A stretch of DNA of 64,000 nt from Plazaster borealis (GCA_021014325.1 CM037475.1:5363001-5427000), one strand, 5' to 3'. Positions 31,003 to 43,433 are shown, numbered from the stretch's first letter. Notes: generated by a model not told the origin, from the sequence alone. Made by a program: numbers and translations.

Positions 31003-34000
31003 TGTGAGTGGCACACTGAGTGACATGCCAGAGACGCACTGTGAGAGACACACTGTGAGTAAAACACTGCGAGGAAAACACTACGAGTAACACACTGTGA
31101 GTGACATACTGTGAGTGACACACTGAGTGACACTGAATGATACAGAGTGACACGATGAGTGACACTGAATGGTATTGAGTGACCCCCTGGAGCGATACTG
31201 AGTGACAGACTGTGAGTGACACACTGAGTGACACACTGAGTGATAAACTAATAAAGACACACTGTGAGTGACACACTGTGAGTGACACACTGTGGGTGAC
31301 GCACTGTGAGTGACAGTGAGTGACACACTGTGAGTAACACACTGAGTGACACACTGTAAGTGACACACTGTTAGTGGTGCACTGTGAGTGACGCTCTGTG
31401 GGTGACGCTCTGTGAGTGATGCACTGTGAGTGATACACTGTGAGTGACACACTGTGAGTGATACACTGTGAGTGATACACCATGAGTGACGCACTGTGAG
31501 TGATACACTGTGAGTAATACACTGTGAGTGACACTGTGAGTGACACTGTGAGTGATACATTGTGAGTGACATTGTGAGTGACGCTGTGAGTGACGCTCTG
31601 TGAGTGACACTGAGTGACACACTGTGAGTGATACACTGAGTGACGCACTGTGAGTGATACACTGTGAGTGACGCACTGTGAGTGACACACTGTGAGTGAT
31701 ACACTGTGAGTGACACACTGAGTGATACACTGCGAGTGATGCACTTTGAGTGATACACTGTGAGTGACACACTGTGAGTGATACACTGTGAGTGACACAC
31801 TGTGAGTGACACTGTGAGTGATACACTTTGAGTGATAAACTGAGTGAGGCACTGTGAGTGAAACACTGTGAGTGACACTGTGAGTGATACACTGAGTGAC
31901 GCACTGTGAGTGATACACTGTGAGTGACGCACTGTGAGTGACACACTGTGAGTGATACACTGTGAGTGACACACTGTGAGTGACACACTGAGTGATACAC
32001 TGCGAGTGATGCACTTTGAGTGATACACTGTGAGTGACACACTGTGAGTGATACACTGTGAGTGACACACTGTGAGTGACACTGTGAGTGATACACTTTG
32101 AGTGATAAACTGAGTGAGGCACTGTGAGTGAAACACTGTGAGTGACACTGTGAGTGACACTGTGAGTGATACACTTTGAGTGATACACTGTGAGTGACAC
32201 ACTGTGAGTGATACACTGTGAGTGACACACTGAGTGATACACTGTGAGTGACACACTGTGAGTGACACACTGTGAGTGACACACTGAGTGACACACTGTG
32301 AGTGATACACTGTGAGTGACACACTGTGAGTGACACTGTGAGTGACACTGTGAGTGATACACTTTGAGTGATACACTGTGAGTGAGGCACTGTGAGTGAT
32401 ACACTGTGAGTGATACTGTGAGTGTCACTGTAAGTGATACACTTTGAGTGATACACTGTGAGTGACACACTGTGAGGGACACACTGTGAGTGACACACTG
32501 TGAGTGACACACTGTGAGTGACACACTGTGAGTGACACACTGTGAGTGACACACTGTGAGCGATACACTGAGTGACACACTGTGAGTGACACTGTGAGTG
32601 ATACACTTTGAGTGATACACTGTGAGTGACGCACTGTGGGTGATACACTGAGAGTGACACACTGTGAGTGATACACTGTGAGTGACACACTGTGAGTGAC
32701 ACACTGTGAATGACATACTGTGAGTGAAACACTGTGAGTGACACACTGTGAGTGACACTGTGAGTGATACACTTTGAGTGATACACTGTGAGTGAGGCAC
32801 TGTGAGTGATACACTGTGAGTGACACTGTGAGTGACACTGTGAGTGACACACTGTGACACTGTGAGTGATACACTTTGAGTGATACCTTGTGAGTGATGC
32901 ACTGTGAGTGATACACTGAGAGTGACACACTGTGAGTGATACACTGTGAGTGACACTGTGAGTGATACAGTGTGAGTGATACAGTGTGAGTGACGCACTG
33001 TGAGTGACGCACTGTGAGTGACACACTGTGAATGATACACTGTGAGTGACACACTGAGTGATACACTGTGAGTGATACACTGTGAGTGACACACTGTGAG
33101 TGACACACTGTGAGTGATACACTTTGAGTGATACACTGTGAGTGAAACACTGTGAATGACACACTGTGAGTGATACAGCGTGAGTGATACAGTGTGTGTG
33201 ACGCACTGTGAGTGACACACTGTGAGTGACGCACTGTGAATGATGCACTTTGAGTGACGCACTGCAAGTGACGTACTTTGAGTGACGCACTGCGAGTGAT
33301 GCACTGCGAGTGACGCCCTGTGAGTGACACACTGAGTGAAGCACTGTGAGTGACGCAATGTGAGTGATACACTGAATGATACTGAGTGACACGATGAGTG
33401 ACACTGAATGATATTGAGTGACACACTGTGAGTGACACTGAGTGACAGACTGTGAGTGACACACTGAGTGACACACTGAGTGATAAACTGTAAAGACACA
33501 CTGTGAGTGACACACTGTGAGTGACGCATTGTGAGTGACACACTGTGGGTGACACACTGTGAGTGACAGTGAGTGACACACTGTGAGTAACACACTGAGT
33601 GACACACTGTGAGTGATACACTGAGTAATACTGTGAGTGACGCACTGTGAGTGACACACTGTGAGAGACACATTTTGAGTGGTGCTAGGTGAGTGACGCT
33701 CTGTGTTAGACGCACTGTGAGTGATAAACTGTGGGTGACACACTGTGAGTGATACACTGTGAGTGACACACTTAGTGACGCACTGTGAGTGATACAGTGT
33801 GAGTGATGCACTGTAAGTGAGGCACTGTAAGTGAGGCACTGTGAGTGACACACTGCGAGTGACGCATTGCGAGTGACGCATTGCGAGTGACACACTGTGA
33901 GTGATGCACTGTGAGTGATGCACTGTGAGTGATACACTGTGAGTGACACACTGTGAGTGATACACTGTGAGTGACACACTGTGAGTGACACTGTGAGTGA

Positions 34001-35125
34001 TACACTTTGAGTGATAAACTGAGTGAGGCACTGTGAGTGAAACACTGTGAGTGACACTGTGAGTGACACTGTGAGTGATACACTTTGAGTGATACACTGT
34101 GAGTGACACACTGTGAGTGATACACTGTGAGTGACACACTGAGTGATGCACTGTGAGTGATGCACTGTGAGTGATACACTGTGAGTGACACTGTGAGTGA
34201 TACACTGAGTGACTCACTGTGAGTGACACTGAGTGACGAACTGTGGGTGATACAGTGTGAATGACACTGAGTGACACATTGTGAGTGACACACTGAGAGT
34301 GACACATTGTGAGTGACACACTGAGAGTGACACACTGAGTGATGCACCGTGCGTGACGCACTTCGAGTGATGCACTGCGAGTGACGCACTGTTATTGATG
34401 CACTGTGAGTGACGTACTGTGAGTGAAACACTGAGTGATACACTGTGAGTGACACATTGAGTGACACACTGTGAGTGAAAGTGTGAGTGATACACTCTGA
34501 GTGACACTGAGTGAAGCTGTGAGTGATGCAATGTGAGTGACACTGTGAGTGACACTCTGAGTGACACACTGTGAGTGACACACTGAGTGACTCACTGTGA
34601 GTGACACTGAGTGACGCACTGTGAATGACACTGAACGACACATGTGAGTGACACACTGAGTGGCGGACTGTGATTGTCGGACTGAGAGTGATACACTGTG
34701 AGTGACACTATGAGTGATACACTGTGAGTGACACAGTGTGAGTGACACACTGTGGGTGACACCTGTGAGTGACACTGAGTGACAGAATGTGAGAAACGCA
34801 ATGTGAGTGACACTGTGAGTGACACACTGTGAGTGACACAGTGTGAGTGACACAATGTGAGTGACACACTGTGAGTGACACACTTGAGTGACACACTGTG
34901 AGTGACACACTGAGTGACACACTGTGAGTCACACACTGTGAGTGACAGTGTGAGTGACACAATGTGAGTGACACAATGTGAGTGACACAATGTGATTGAC
35001 ACAATGTGATTGACACACTTTGAGTGACACACTGTGAGTAACACACTGTGATTGACACACTGTGAGTGACACACTGTGAGTTTTACTGCGAGTGACACTG
35101 TGAGTGACACTGTGAGTGACACACT
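31003..35125 (+). repeat. 14-bp GTGAGT satellite array, ~4.1 kb
   Basis: The main unit is GTGAGTGACACACT. Frequent variants have GATACA for GACACA, and 12-bp units lacking two bases (GTGAGTGACACT). Length divided by unit size gives about 300 units. Single-base variants (GCGAGT, GGGTGA, TTTGAG) are scattered and some travel together in duplicated blocks. The + strand is dense in TGA stops. The minus strand is open in all three frames for up to about 1,100 codons because three 14-bp units equal 14 stop-free codons (CHSQCVTHSVSLTV-like). I therefore annotate repeat DNA and no protein. Confidence 0.95.
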
Positions 35126-35378
35126 TGGCGGAAGGATTGTGCAGTGAAGTTGAATGGAGAGATCAATATTGTTATCAATGTGTGCTAGTTGTCAGTTCGG
35201 AAAGTTTACTTTTTGTTCAAGTGTTGAATTGCAGATTGAACTAGTGTAACAAAAAATGTACTAGTGGAATTTTTTTTTGATTGGCTACGTTATTATGAAG
35301 GGACAGAAAATAAAGAGAATCTATAGCAGGAGAGTTCTCTTGGAGAAATAAGGCAGAGTTGACCAGTAAGGACCAATC

Positions 35379-35560
35379 TAGGCCCAATTTCATAGAGCTG
35401 CTTAAGCACAATGAGTAGCTAAGCACAGCAAAATTATACTTACCAGCCAAAATACCATTCCATATGTATCATCTGTGACTGGTATCCTGCTCATTCTTAC
35501 ATAGCAGAAAATTGTTACGCAATATTTGCTGCTGCAACAGCTCTATGAAACTAGGCCCAG
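35379..35560. mobile_element. Palindromic MITE family K, copy 2
   Basis: TAGGCCCAATTTCATAGAGCTG at the left is complemented by CAGCTCTATGAAACTAGGCCC at the right. Inside are GTAGCTAAGCACA and GACTGGTATCCTGCTCA, shared in reverse with 24145-24320. Confidence 0.8.
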
Positions 35561-37524
35561 ATCTGTTTACCTGTTTAAAAGTTAACACTCAGATGTGTTG
35601 AAGTGGCTTAAAATGAGGAAAGAGGGATAAACCAAGGCGGATTATTTGTGTAAAATGTGTCGGCAGCTTCCAGGTTTGTTATTTGACTACGGACTATGAG
35701 ATCCACGTTGCCTGAAGCTATATGTTCCTGGGTGCCAAGGTAAGTGACTGTTTGTTTGTTTCCATGATTCTTTTCAAATAACTTTGGCGATGATCAGCTG
35801 CAAGCTAAGGGAAAACCGACAGGTAAGAAAGACATTATTGATAAGAGATCAAGATTGCCTCTCTGAGAAAATGGAAACCACGAACGGTGCCCTCTGTTGA
35901 TGATCTTTGTTCCACAAGGAATAGATAATTATTTTTCTCCTCGATGATGTAGTCTGAGAGAGGGAGTGAGCCCTCTATTGGTTGACTGTATCACATGTGA
36001 AGTTTTGTAGAATGAATCGTAACCAACAACTGTGATTTTAGAGTGTTTAATTGAAATTATTGTGTTTTGTTTTTAATAAACCAAAAAACAAAGATATGAT
36101 AGTCCTATTTTCTTATTGAAAGATTGTTTGTTCTTTAGTGCAGAACATTATTTTATTCTCGTGACCTAAATTCTAAGGTTTTGGGAAATCTGACTGTGAC
36201 ATGCTGAGTACAGCAATCACATTCAGCTACACTGAGCCCGAGTTGCATTTTCAGAATTGAGCCCAAACGTGAGCAAGTGAAAAGATTAATTAAACAAATG
36301 TAGACTGTACAAAAATAGCATTCAAACACTTTTTTTTGTGAGAGCGAGGAACTTCTCAGGAAGTCAAATGCATGCATAGGCCTGACTGACCCTTCTGAAA
36401 CTTAATGATAAGGTAATAGACTTTTGGCAATTGCTGGACTCCACTTGCCCACTGGCCCGAGTCCAGTAACAGTTGGCCAGTAATTACTGCTCAACCCAAA
36501 AAATGTAGCTGTCGAAAGAGCTGTACATGTACTTATGCTAGCTCTCAAACTCGTACTTTTACTCGTACTTTTACTTGTAAAAGTATATATAGCTATAACT
36601 CTGAGTTGTTATGAACATTTTTACTTGGTTACAAATGTGGGGCTTAATATCTGCACCTATTTTTTTAGAGTCTTCACTGGGTTCACATCTAGGGAGTTAT
36701 TTGTACCGGGTTTGTCTTCAACATGTGTCGCACAGTGAACTTGCAGTTTTGCGTATCCATCAAAAAAAAGGTTGTGACCAGTATTAATCCTCAAACTTGT
36801 GCTCATTTCCTAGTTTTGGTAATGTCTCAAATTTGTGTTGTACATGGAGCAGTTTTGCGTGTCCTCTAAAAAAAAGTTGTGACCATCATTGTTCCTAGAA
36901 CTTGTACTCATTCTCAGACTCTAGTTTTGGTAATGCGTGCAGTACGTGCAATTTCACTTGTTAATGATCCCCAACCAGTGCAATGGAGATGACAGAATCA
37001 TAGTTTCTTGTCGCCAAATTCAACTAATTAAAAGGATGTTACATGCACTGAAAATGTACATGACGTGTGCGAAACTACGACAAAGCCAAGCCACACGTAG
37101 ACCACCAGCCCAGCGACTTGTCCCCCCGATTTATTATATTCAAGAGTTTTAGTAATGCAGACTACGTCACAGATTGGTGTGAACTGATGACGAATGTGAA
37201 ATAGAAACAGACGAAGGACAAACAGCAAGACATTGATGTCTCATAGTACATTGCACCTGTTTTTATTGAAAGGCAAGACTAGATTGTACACAAGGCATAG
37301 CTGTGGCGGTGATTTGCAACCATCCAGGGGCGTTTGAGACATCTTTTGGTTGCAGGATGAGTTTTTAACTCTGGACCCTGTGGCTGTGGGTTTAATGACA
37401 CGTTTAACGGCCGAGTGTTAGATATGAAAACTGTCTGCTGAACTTACCAGACAGTCAGACTGCGGGTTGAAGAGTTTAGCTCAGGCTCATTAAAGACATG
37501 CTGTGGCGTTGGTTTTTGTTAATA
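35561..37524. other. Mostly unassigned DNA
   Basis: Includes a possible short exon at about 35697-35738 (an ATG frame MRSTLPEAICSWVP ending at CCAAG before GTAAGTGAC), which is weak. It also has a GGCCCGAGTCCAGTAACAG block at about 36456 resembling the CCAGT-rich hAT-like elements. A pair of similar segments at about 36755-36800 and 36845-36895 (AAAAAAAGTTGTGACCA, CTCAAACTTGTGCTCAT) is a small local duplication. Confidence 0.4.
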
Positions 37525-37800
37525 GCGAAAATTTACTACATATATCAACAATGTAAATAGATATCAAAAAAGAAACCCCCCCCCAAAAACATTCATGAAA
37601 AAAGTACAAAAACAACTGGTGATCGTTGAATAAATTCACTTCATGTATCAACAATGTAAATAGTTATTAAAATAGAAAAAGAATTGATTGATTGATTGAT
37701 TGATTGAAAAAAATTCATAAAAAAGTATGAACAAAATTGGTGCTCATTAAATAAATTCACTACATTTATAAAAAAGTAAAGAAGATATCAAAGTAGAATG
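37525..37800 (+). repeat. ~110-bp tandem repeat, 2.5 copies, with ATTG tract
   Basis: TATCAACAATGTAAATAG recurs at about 37543 and 37647, and a diverged unit starts near 37754. An (ATTG)n run fills 37683-37706. Period varies from 104 to about 119 bp because of homopolymer changes. Confidence 0.7.
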
Positions 37801-38624
37801 TCAAAATAAATTGCAGTCATTCAGTTATGCGCTTCATTGTTTATTCAAATGAGAGTTTAAGCAATGAATAACATGCATGTATCAGTGGGCGTTCAGAGGT
37901 TGAAATACCCACTGGACCACCGGCCAGAGTCTGGTAAAAGTTAAAATTTGGCCAGTGACCCCAAAAGTCTGAAGAAGTCCTGCTTTCTACTGTTTTCACA
38001 ATCAGTCCTTTTAAGAAAAACGAATTGACCAGTGTACACTTAGGCTTGTCAATTCTTCAGCTTCTTCTAACAGTTTAACAAATAATTATAAAGAAATAAA
38101 TATTTTGTTTTATTATTATTATTGTTTTTTTATGTCTCTGGTCAAGTCAAAGTTCTGAGTTGCAAAAAGTTGAGGTCTGTTAGAGATTTGTGTACGATTC
38201 AAGCCCAGTATCTCACGCTGGTGTTTCCACAATCGTTCAAACGGCCTTGCTAATTTCAGCTGCCAGCTTGCCCAGTTTTAATAAAGTTGTAAAACTGTTT
38301 TTTATAATTATTTTTTCTGAATGAATTTGACAGATGATGCTGTTTCAAAACGAAAAACATACAAAAACTACTGGCAATGCACAAGATACATGTAACATGC
38401 AAAATTATTTGTACATGGCTGATGGACGTGAATTAATTCAGAAACCCGACAATAATTCTTTTTTTTTAATTTTTTTTTTTAACTACCACTAACCATTGGC
38501 AGATTTTTTCGTGCAATAACCTCAAATGAAAGCTTGTAACTTTCTTGAATCTATAACAAATCACTGTTTAAAGTTTAAATCTAAATTTTCGGGTCAAATC
38601 GACAAAAACTCTGACCCAGCATAT
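37801..38624. other. No gene recognised
   Basis: A CCAGT-rich block at about 37905-37965 (ACTGGACCACCGGCCAGAG, TTTGGCCAGTGACC) resembles elements D and E but cannot be delimited. T/A runs lie near 38105 and 38460. Confidence 0.4.
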
Positions 38625-38996
38625 TTAAAGGCACTGAACACGTTTGAAAATTGTCAAAGACCAGTATTCTCACTTGGTGTATCCCAACATATGCATAAAA
38701 TAACAAACCTGTGAAAATTTGGGCTCAATTGGTTATCGAAGTTGCAAGAAAATGATGAAAGAAAAAACACCCTGGTTGTACAATTGTGTGCTTTCAGATA
38801 GGAATAAAAACTTCTTGCAAGAAGTTTTTATTATTTTAGTGAGAAATTACTTCTTTCTCAAAAACTACGTTACTTCAGAGGGAGTCATTTCCTACAATGT
38901 TTTATACTATCAACAGCTCTCTGTTGCTCGTTACCAAGTAAGTTTGTATGCTAATAAATATTTTGAGTAATTACCAAACGTGTACGATGCCTTTAA
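38625..38996 (+). mobile_element. MITE family A, copy 2
   Basis: 372 bp from TTAAAGGCACTGAACACG to CGTGTACGATGCCTTTAA, nearly identical in layout to 25344-25718. It keeps the central palindrome AACTTCTTGCAAGAAGTT at about 38807-38830. Confidence 0.9.
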
Positions 38997-39470
38997 GCAT
39001 GACAACGAAATTGAGCCCTGGGTGTTTTCCCAAAAAATTAATTACAGTTAGATCCAGATAAATGGAGGCTTCTACACTGATGATAAATTTAATTTGGAGA
39101 AAAAAATATATTGAAAGTGAAAGCAGTGCACTCGGAATAATTTCTTTATTTAAGGAAACCCTTAAACAGTTTTGTTCTATAAATATTGCCTCTAAAACAT
39201 ATTGCGTTCATTTAGTTTCCGGATACTTTCCCAGAAAGACACTTATTAAAACGACAAAGTTTTCAGAGAACTGGCTCAGTGTAGTAGTCTTTAATATTAA
39301 GAGGATATTAAGAGGATATTTTATTAACTTCTATTTATCATTGATCATTTTAATGTAAACTCAGACTCTTTTTTATTTAATCTTCTAAGAATTAAGTCAG
39401 TGTATTTACTCAGTCGACTGTCAGTCACGCATGTTGTGCCAAAGTATTATTATTACTGTTAACAGTCCTT
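38997..39470. other. No gene or repeat recognised
   Basis: A 98-codon frame (39062-39358) is AT-driven (I, K, N, F) with no family resemblance. Confidence 0.4.
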
Positions 39471-39580
39471 CATGTAACGTGGTTAGACTGCAGGACTTGC
39501 AATCACAAGGTTGCGGGTTCAAATCCTACCAAGCTAACTGCTGATTTCACAATGACTAGAATAAGTGTTGTTGTCTAGTT
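39471..39580 (+). mobile_element. tRNA-like SINE head of a third type
   Basis: GTAACGTGGTTAGACTGCAG resembles an A box, and TTGCGGGTTCAAATCCTACC contains a perfect B box. The anticodon arm CTTGCAATCACAAG pairs. TGACTAGAATAAGTGTTG follows, which is not tRNA sequence, so a SINE is more likely than a tRNA gene. Confidence 0.5.
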
Positions 39581-39593
39581 TCTTGATTTGTGC

Positions 39594-39985
39594 AACTCCA
39601 TTGATTTGAACCGTCAAGCACTGGACTCAAGCTCTGGTGTTTCTGATCAGCAGAGTGTGGGTTCGAGTCCCGGTATTGACACTTGTGTCCTGCAAGCGAG
39701 AACACTTCACCACTATTGCTTTATCCTTCAAGCGATGTTTAGTTCAGTTAATAAAAAGAACCCAAGTGAGTTTATCGTATGGAGAATAAGGGGCTTGCCC
39801 TGGTGCTTCTATAGCACAGTCTGGCAGCAATATGCACCACCTCACCTTGTATCCTTTCAAGGTGTTGTATTATGGTTGCTTCGTCTCAAAAAATCATTAA
39901 CAATCTCCTCCAGATTTGATAATTCGGCGCCAGGAGTGTCATGCCTGACAGACACGGTGCATTATAAATAAAATCAATTATATAA
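39594..39985 (+). mobile_element. tRNA-Leu(CAA)-derived SINE, 39.6-kb copy
   Basis: Has CTGGACTCAAGCTCTGG (anticodon loop with CAA), TCTGATCAGCAGAGTGTGGG, the B box GGTTCGAGTCC and GACACTTGTGTCCT. The A-box end is eroded (TTGATTTGAACCG). The 3' end carries AAATAAAATC and A-rich sequence. Confidence 0.7.
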
Positions 39986-41986
39986 AAAAAATATGTAAAA
40001 AAATAATAAAAATACACACACATCGTTGTATCGTTTAAAAAATATGAAACATATCATACCCGCAACCTCTTCTTTCTACAACATGCCAAACCGATTGAAG
40101 TTGATTTAAACTTATGGAATGGAATACGATACAGAATTCTTTTTAATACCTGTCAGATAGAGTAACACAAGGAATGCTTCCGCCGTCTACCCTATTGTAA
40201 ACCGATATGATGTTGATGTCATATTTTTGTCTGAGGATCTAGTGGTAAAAGGGTGATCAAGATCAAGGAAAAGTTCACAAATGTGGCGACCGTTTGGCTC
40301 GTTTTGTGAAAGCGGGTCAATTGTATGGATATGGTTGAACTGAAAAGATTCCAAACTGAATGAACACAGGTGCGTTTAAAATTCAAAATACAGTCGACCA
40401 AAATAGGCAAGTCAGTTTGGATTTCTTGTTCATTATATTCGTCCATACATGATGTAACAGTGTTTGGTTTTCAAAATAAACTGAACAAGACTTGCTTCAT
40501 GTATTTGGAAAAGAATCGTCCAATAATATGAAGACTGTCAACAAGCAGCAAGAATACAGCCTCATTCATGTACTGTCAGCATTGCATGGCACAGAATAAC
40601 ACCATCGCACACCTACGCACTAAATGAGTGTAAAGCCATTATACATCAGCTTGTCTCCATGGAAACCAATAACCTACATGGACAAAAGAGCTTTTCTTGT
40701 TTCTCCATCTCCAGCCCCCTCCGCCGTTTCCTAGTTTTTTTGTTAATGGTCATTTCCTGGCATGACAAAATCATACTTGCCACAGCAAACTAACCATTGC
40801 TACTGGTGCTTTACGGCTGGTGAGTAGCAAACTAACCATTGCTATTGTTGCTTTACGGCTGGTGAAATTTAAGAGGTATTTCACTGTGTTTTTCAGGGGG
40901 TAAAGCAACTTAAGCTTCATTCGCTTCCTAAGAAAGCCCCCCCCCCAACACATCTCACTGCAACAATACAGGACTAGGCAGTGTCCAAAGTGGTGGCTTC
41001 GGCTAGGGCTTGATCCTCCCGTCAACTATCCTTAGCAGCGCACAGTGTTCTTCCCATGCACAAGCTAGCGTATCAGGGTGATACGCGAGTAATTGTAGGC
41101 TCATGTGCAAATTGCGGCCGATAGGCAAACAAATATATATAATTTGTTTTATTACACTTCGATCAAATTCTCAACAATCGTTAAGATGAAAACAATTTAG
41201 AATGCCCCAGATTGCACAGTAGGGTTTTTAAAACCAAAGATAAACACCAATTAACAAATATTCTGAGGACCTCATTTCAATTCAACTTCCAAAATTTGGG
41301 TCAAGAATGCCTCTCAGTTTTTAAAAATCTTGGGGAGAACGCTGGGTTTTGAAGTTGATGACTTATGAGACCCATTTATGCAACATCTTTTAAGGGTTTA
41401 CAATTTGATTTAAAAAGGGGACAGCATAATCTTTTTCAGAAAAAAAGTTTATGTAACAACTCTAGTTTCAAAGCAAGAAGCAGGCATGCAACTTTTCAGT
41501 TGATCAACTGATTTCCTCATTTGAGATTTCTCAGCTGGGCCATTGAAATTTTTTAAACACAGTACAAAGTCTTGCTTTGCTTGGCACTTTACTGATTTTT
41601 TGACAAATGGCAGTTACATACCTGTAGTACACAGTGCAAGTCTCGCATGGATTCAACAATTTGTTTGAAACCTTGAATTCTGATGTACATTGCTTTAATG
41701 TGTGACGGAAACCAAATCACCCACTTAAATGTTCAAAATACAGGTGAGACTTGCACAAGTATATTGAAAATGTACAGTACTGGTACAATTTTTTGTGTGA
41801 ACTGACCTTAGATGTTCAAGTTTCGTGTTGAGAGGAAAAGTCTATGAATGTTCATTGAAACCAAAGTCTGGAGTTTGCTTGTCTTGTTTAAAGTAAAAAT
41901 TAAAAAAGTTTAAAAAGGAGATGTGTTCAAAACTTCAGTTTGTTTTAAAAATTATTTTCTCGTATTTGAAGAACTGGATCATCCTT
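39986..41986. other. Mostly unassigned DNA
   Basis: No frame above 84 codons. The only structure is the 42-bp duplication at 40784-40866 and a C9 run near 40940. Confidence 0.4.
40784..40866 (+). repeat. 42-bp tandem duplication
   Basis: AGCAAACTAACCATTGCTA begins at 40784 and 40826. Both copies continue to GCTTTACGGCTGGTGA. Confidence 0.85.
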
Positions 41987-42060
41987 TTTTTCACCGGACT
42001 CGGGAGTATACAGCGCTTTACACACATCGGTGTGTGAGTAAAACCAAATAATATTATTTA
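41987..42060 (+). repeat. Element H tail, copy 2
   Basis: TTTTCACCGGACTCGGGAGT, then CAGCGCTTTACACACATCGG. Compare 11790-11860; ends in AATAATATTATTTAT. Confidence 0.5.
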
Positions 42061-43433
42061 TCCCAGATGCAAATTTATCATTTCACATATCATGAAATAA
42101 ACAGATCTTCATCTTGGTTTGGAAGTCTTTCACCTAAGTTGTAAACTATCCTTAATAATAAACAAATAAAATAAAATAAAATAAAAAACCCGATCTGATT
42201 ATGATGTCTGGTCACCAACGTGAGACGGAATTTAGAGGCGGCTAGCACAGAATACAATATTGATTTCATGTACCATAGAAAACTGTGACTGTTTACTCGG
42301 AATGTGCTTATGCCCTCCAGATGTGAAAAGTAACACAAGAGAAAAAATAGAGGTGAACTAATCAGCTTTTTGCCCCCCCCCCCTAACAGTCATGACAGAC
42401 ATTTTAAGTTTCAGGGGGAACTAATATATCCCAATGAATTTCCACCTGGAGCGAAAACAGTCATGTGTAGACTTTGAAATTAAAAATTTGACAATTTTCT
42501 CTCCCCCCCCTGCGATGCGATGTCTGTTTGTCTGCATACATGCACTTCCGTTTTTGACACTTTGGTTTAGAGAGTTGTTTACCAGATGACTGAAGTCCCA
42601 AATGAATGCGCCATTGGATTCTCTTTCTCTCTCTCTTGCATGGGTTTATTTCTGGTCATATTTTTCCCTTTGAGATTGATTAAAACGATATGGATAGGGT
42701 AGATAAAACGCGTTCGTTGTTTTTTTTTCACAGTGAATTGTTGTATTTGGTTCTCATGGGTGTCAGTCTTAAAGCAATGTAAAAATGGAAATTTGTTAGG
42801 ATTGATGTTGAATGTTGTTTCGGACGGGTTAATAACATACAAGTAATGATTTCTTGAGTGAGTGCTCAGCAAGTTTGTTTGCTTTGAAGCTGCAGTTCTA
42901 GAACAAAAACAAATTTAGTAAAGTCTGTAAGCAGACGTTATCCGTTTTTACAACCCGTTGCTTTACTGTAAACAATGCAAAAAGACTCGCTACTTTGCCA
43001 ACAGTAGACGCTACAACACAACATCAACAAAACCTGCTTACAAAACAGTAAACAAATAAAACCAGCCACAAACATACACAATCCAGCTACCAATCGGCTA
43101 CAAACTTGCCATTTTGTAATAACCGTTTTGGGGGGTGCGCTTGGCGAATTTGCTGAAGTGGTTTCCATGGCAACTCTTCATATAAGTGCTAAAGTTACAC
43201 ATCAATGGCACCTCACACAAGTTGTCAAAATCGATCTGTGTATATGTTTGACGGGGCGTAACTCAATATTGTTGTGCTTGGACCTGAATACAGAATCACC
43301 ACTTTTTACGAGAGCAATGCGACAAAATGAGTATATGTTTGCTTTGGAATTCTTGAGAAGCGCAGAAGCTCATGTAAGAAATTTTCACAAAAGGAGCATA
43401 TGTCTTATCTTACCCACATAAGGTTTGTCTTTA
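42061..43433. other. No supported gene
   Basis: Contains an AAAATAAAATAAAATAAA tract near 42172 and C runs near 42377 and 42505. A 97-codon + frame (43128-43421) ends near a weak GTAAGA donor but has no acceptor or family match. Confidence 0.4.

Noticed and set aside
30842..34165. 1107-codon minus-strand open frame (S/H/V/T/C/Q-rich)
   Set aside because: It lies in a 14-bp satellite that is stop-free in every minus frame. Overlapping frames of 996, 431 and 410 codons read the same peptide cycle, so openness is arithmetic.
31003..35125. CRISPR array
   Set aside because: Units are contiguous 14-bp repeats without unique spacers, in eukaryotic DNA.
39471..39545. Functional tRNA gene
   Set aside because: Has A- and B-box-like sequences, but no convincing acceptor stem, and SINE-like sequence continues after it.
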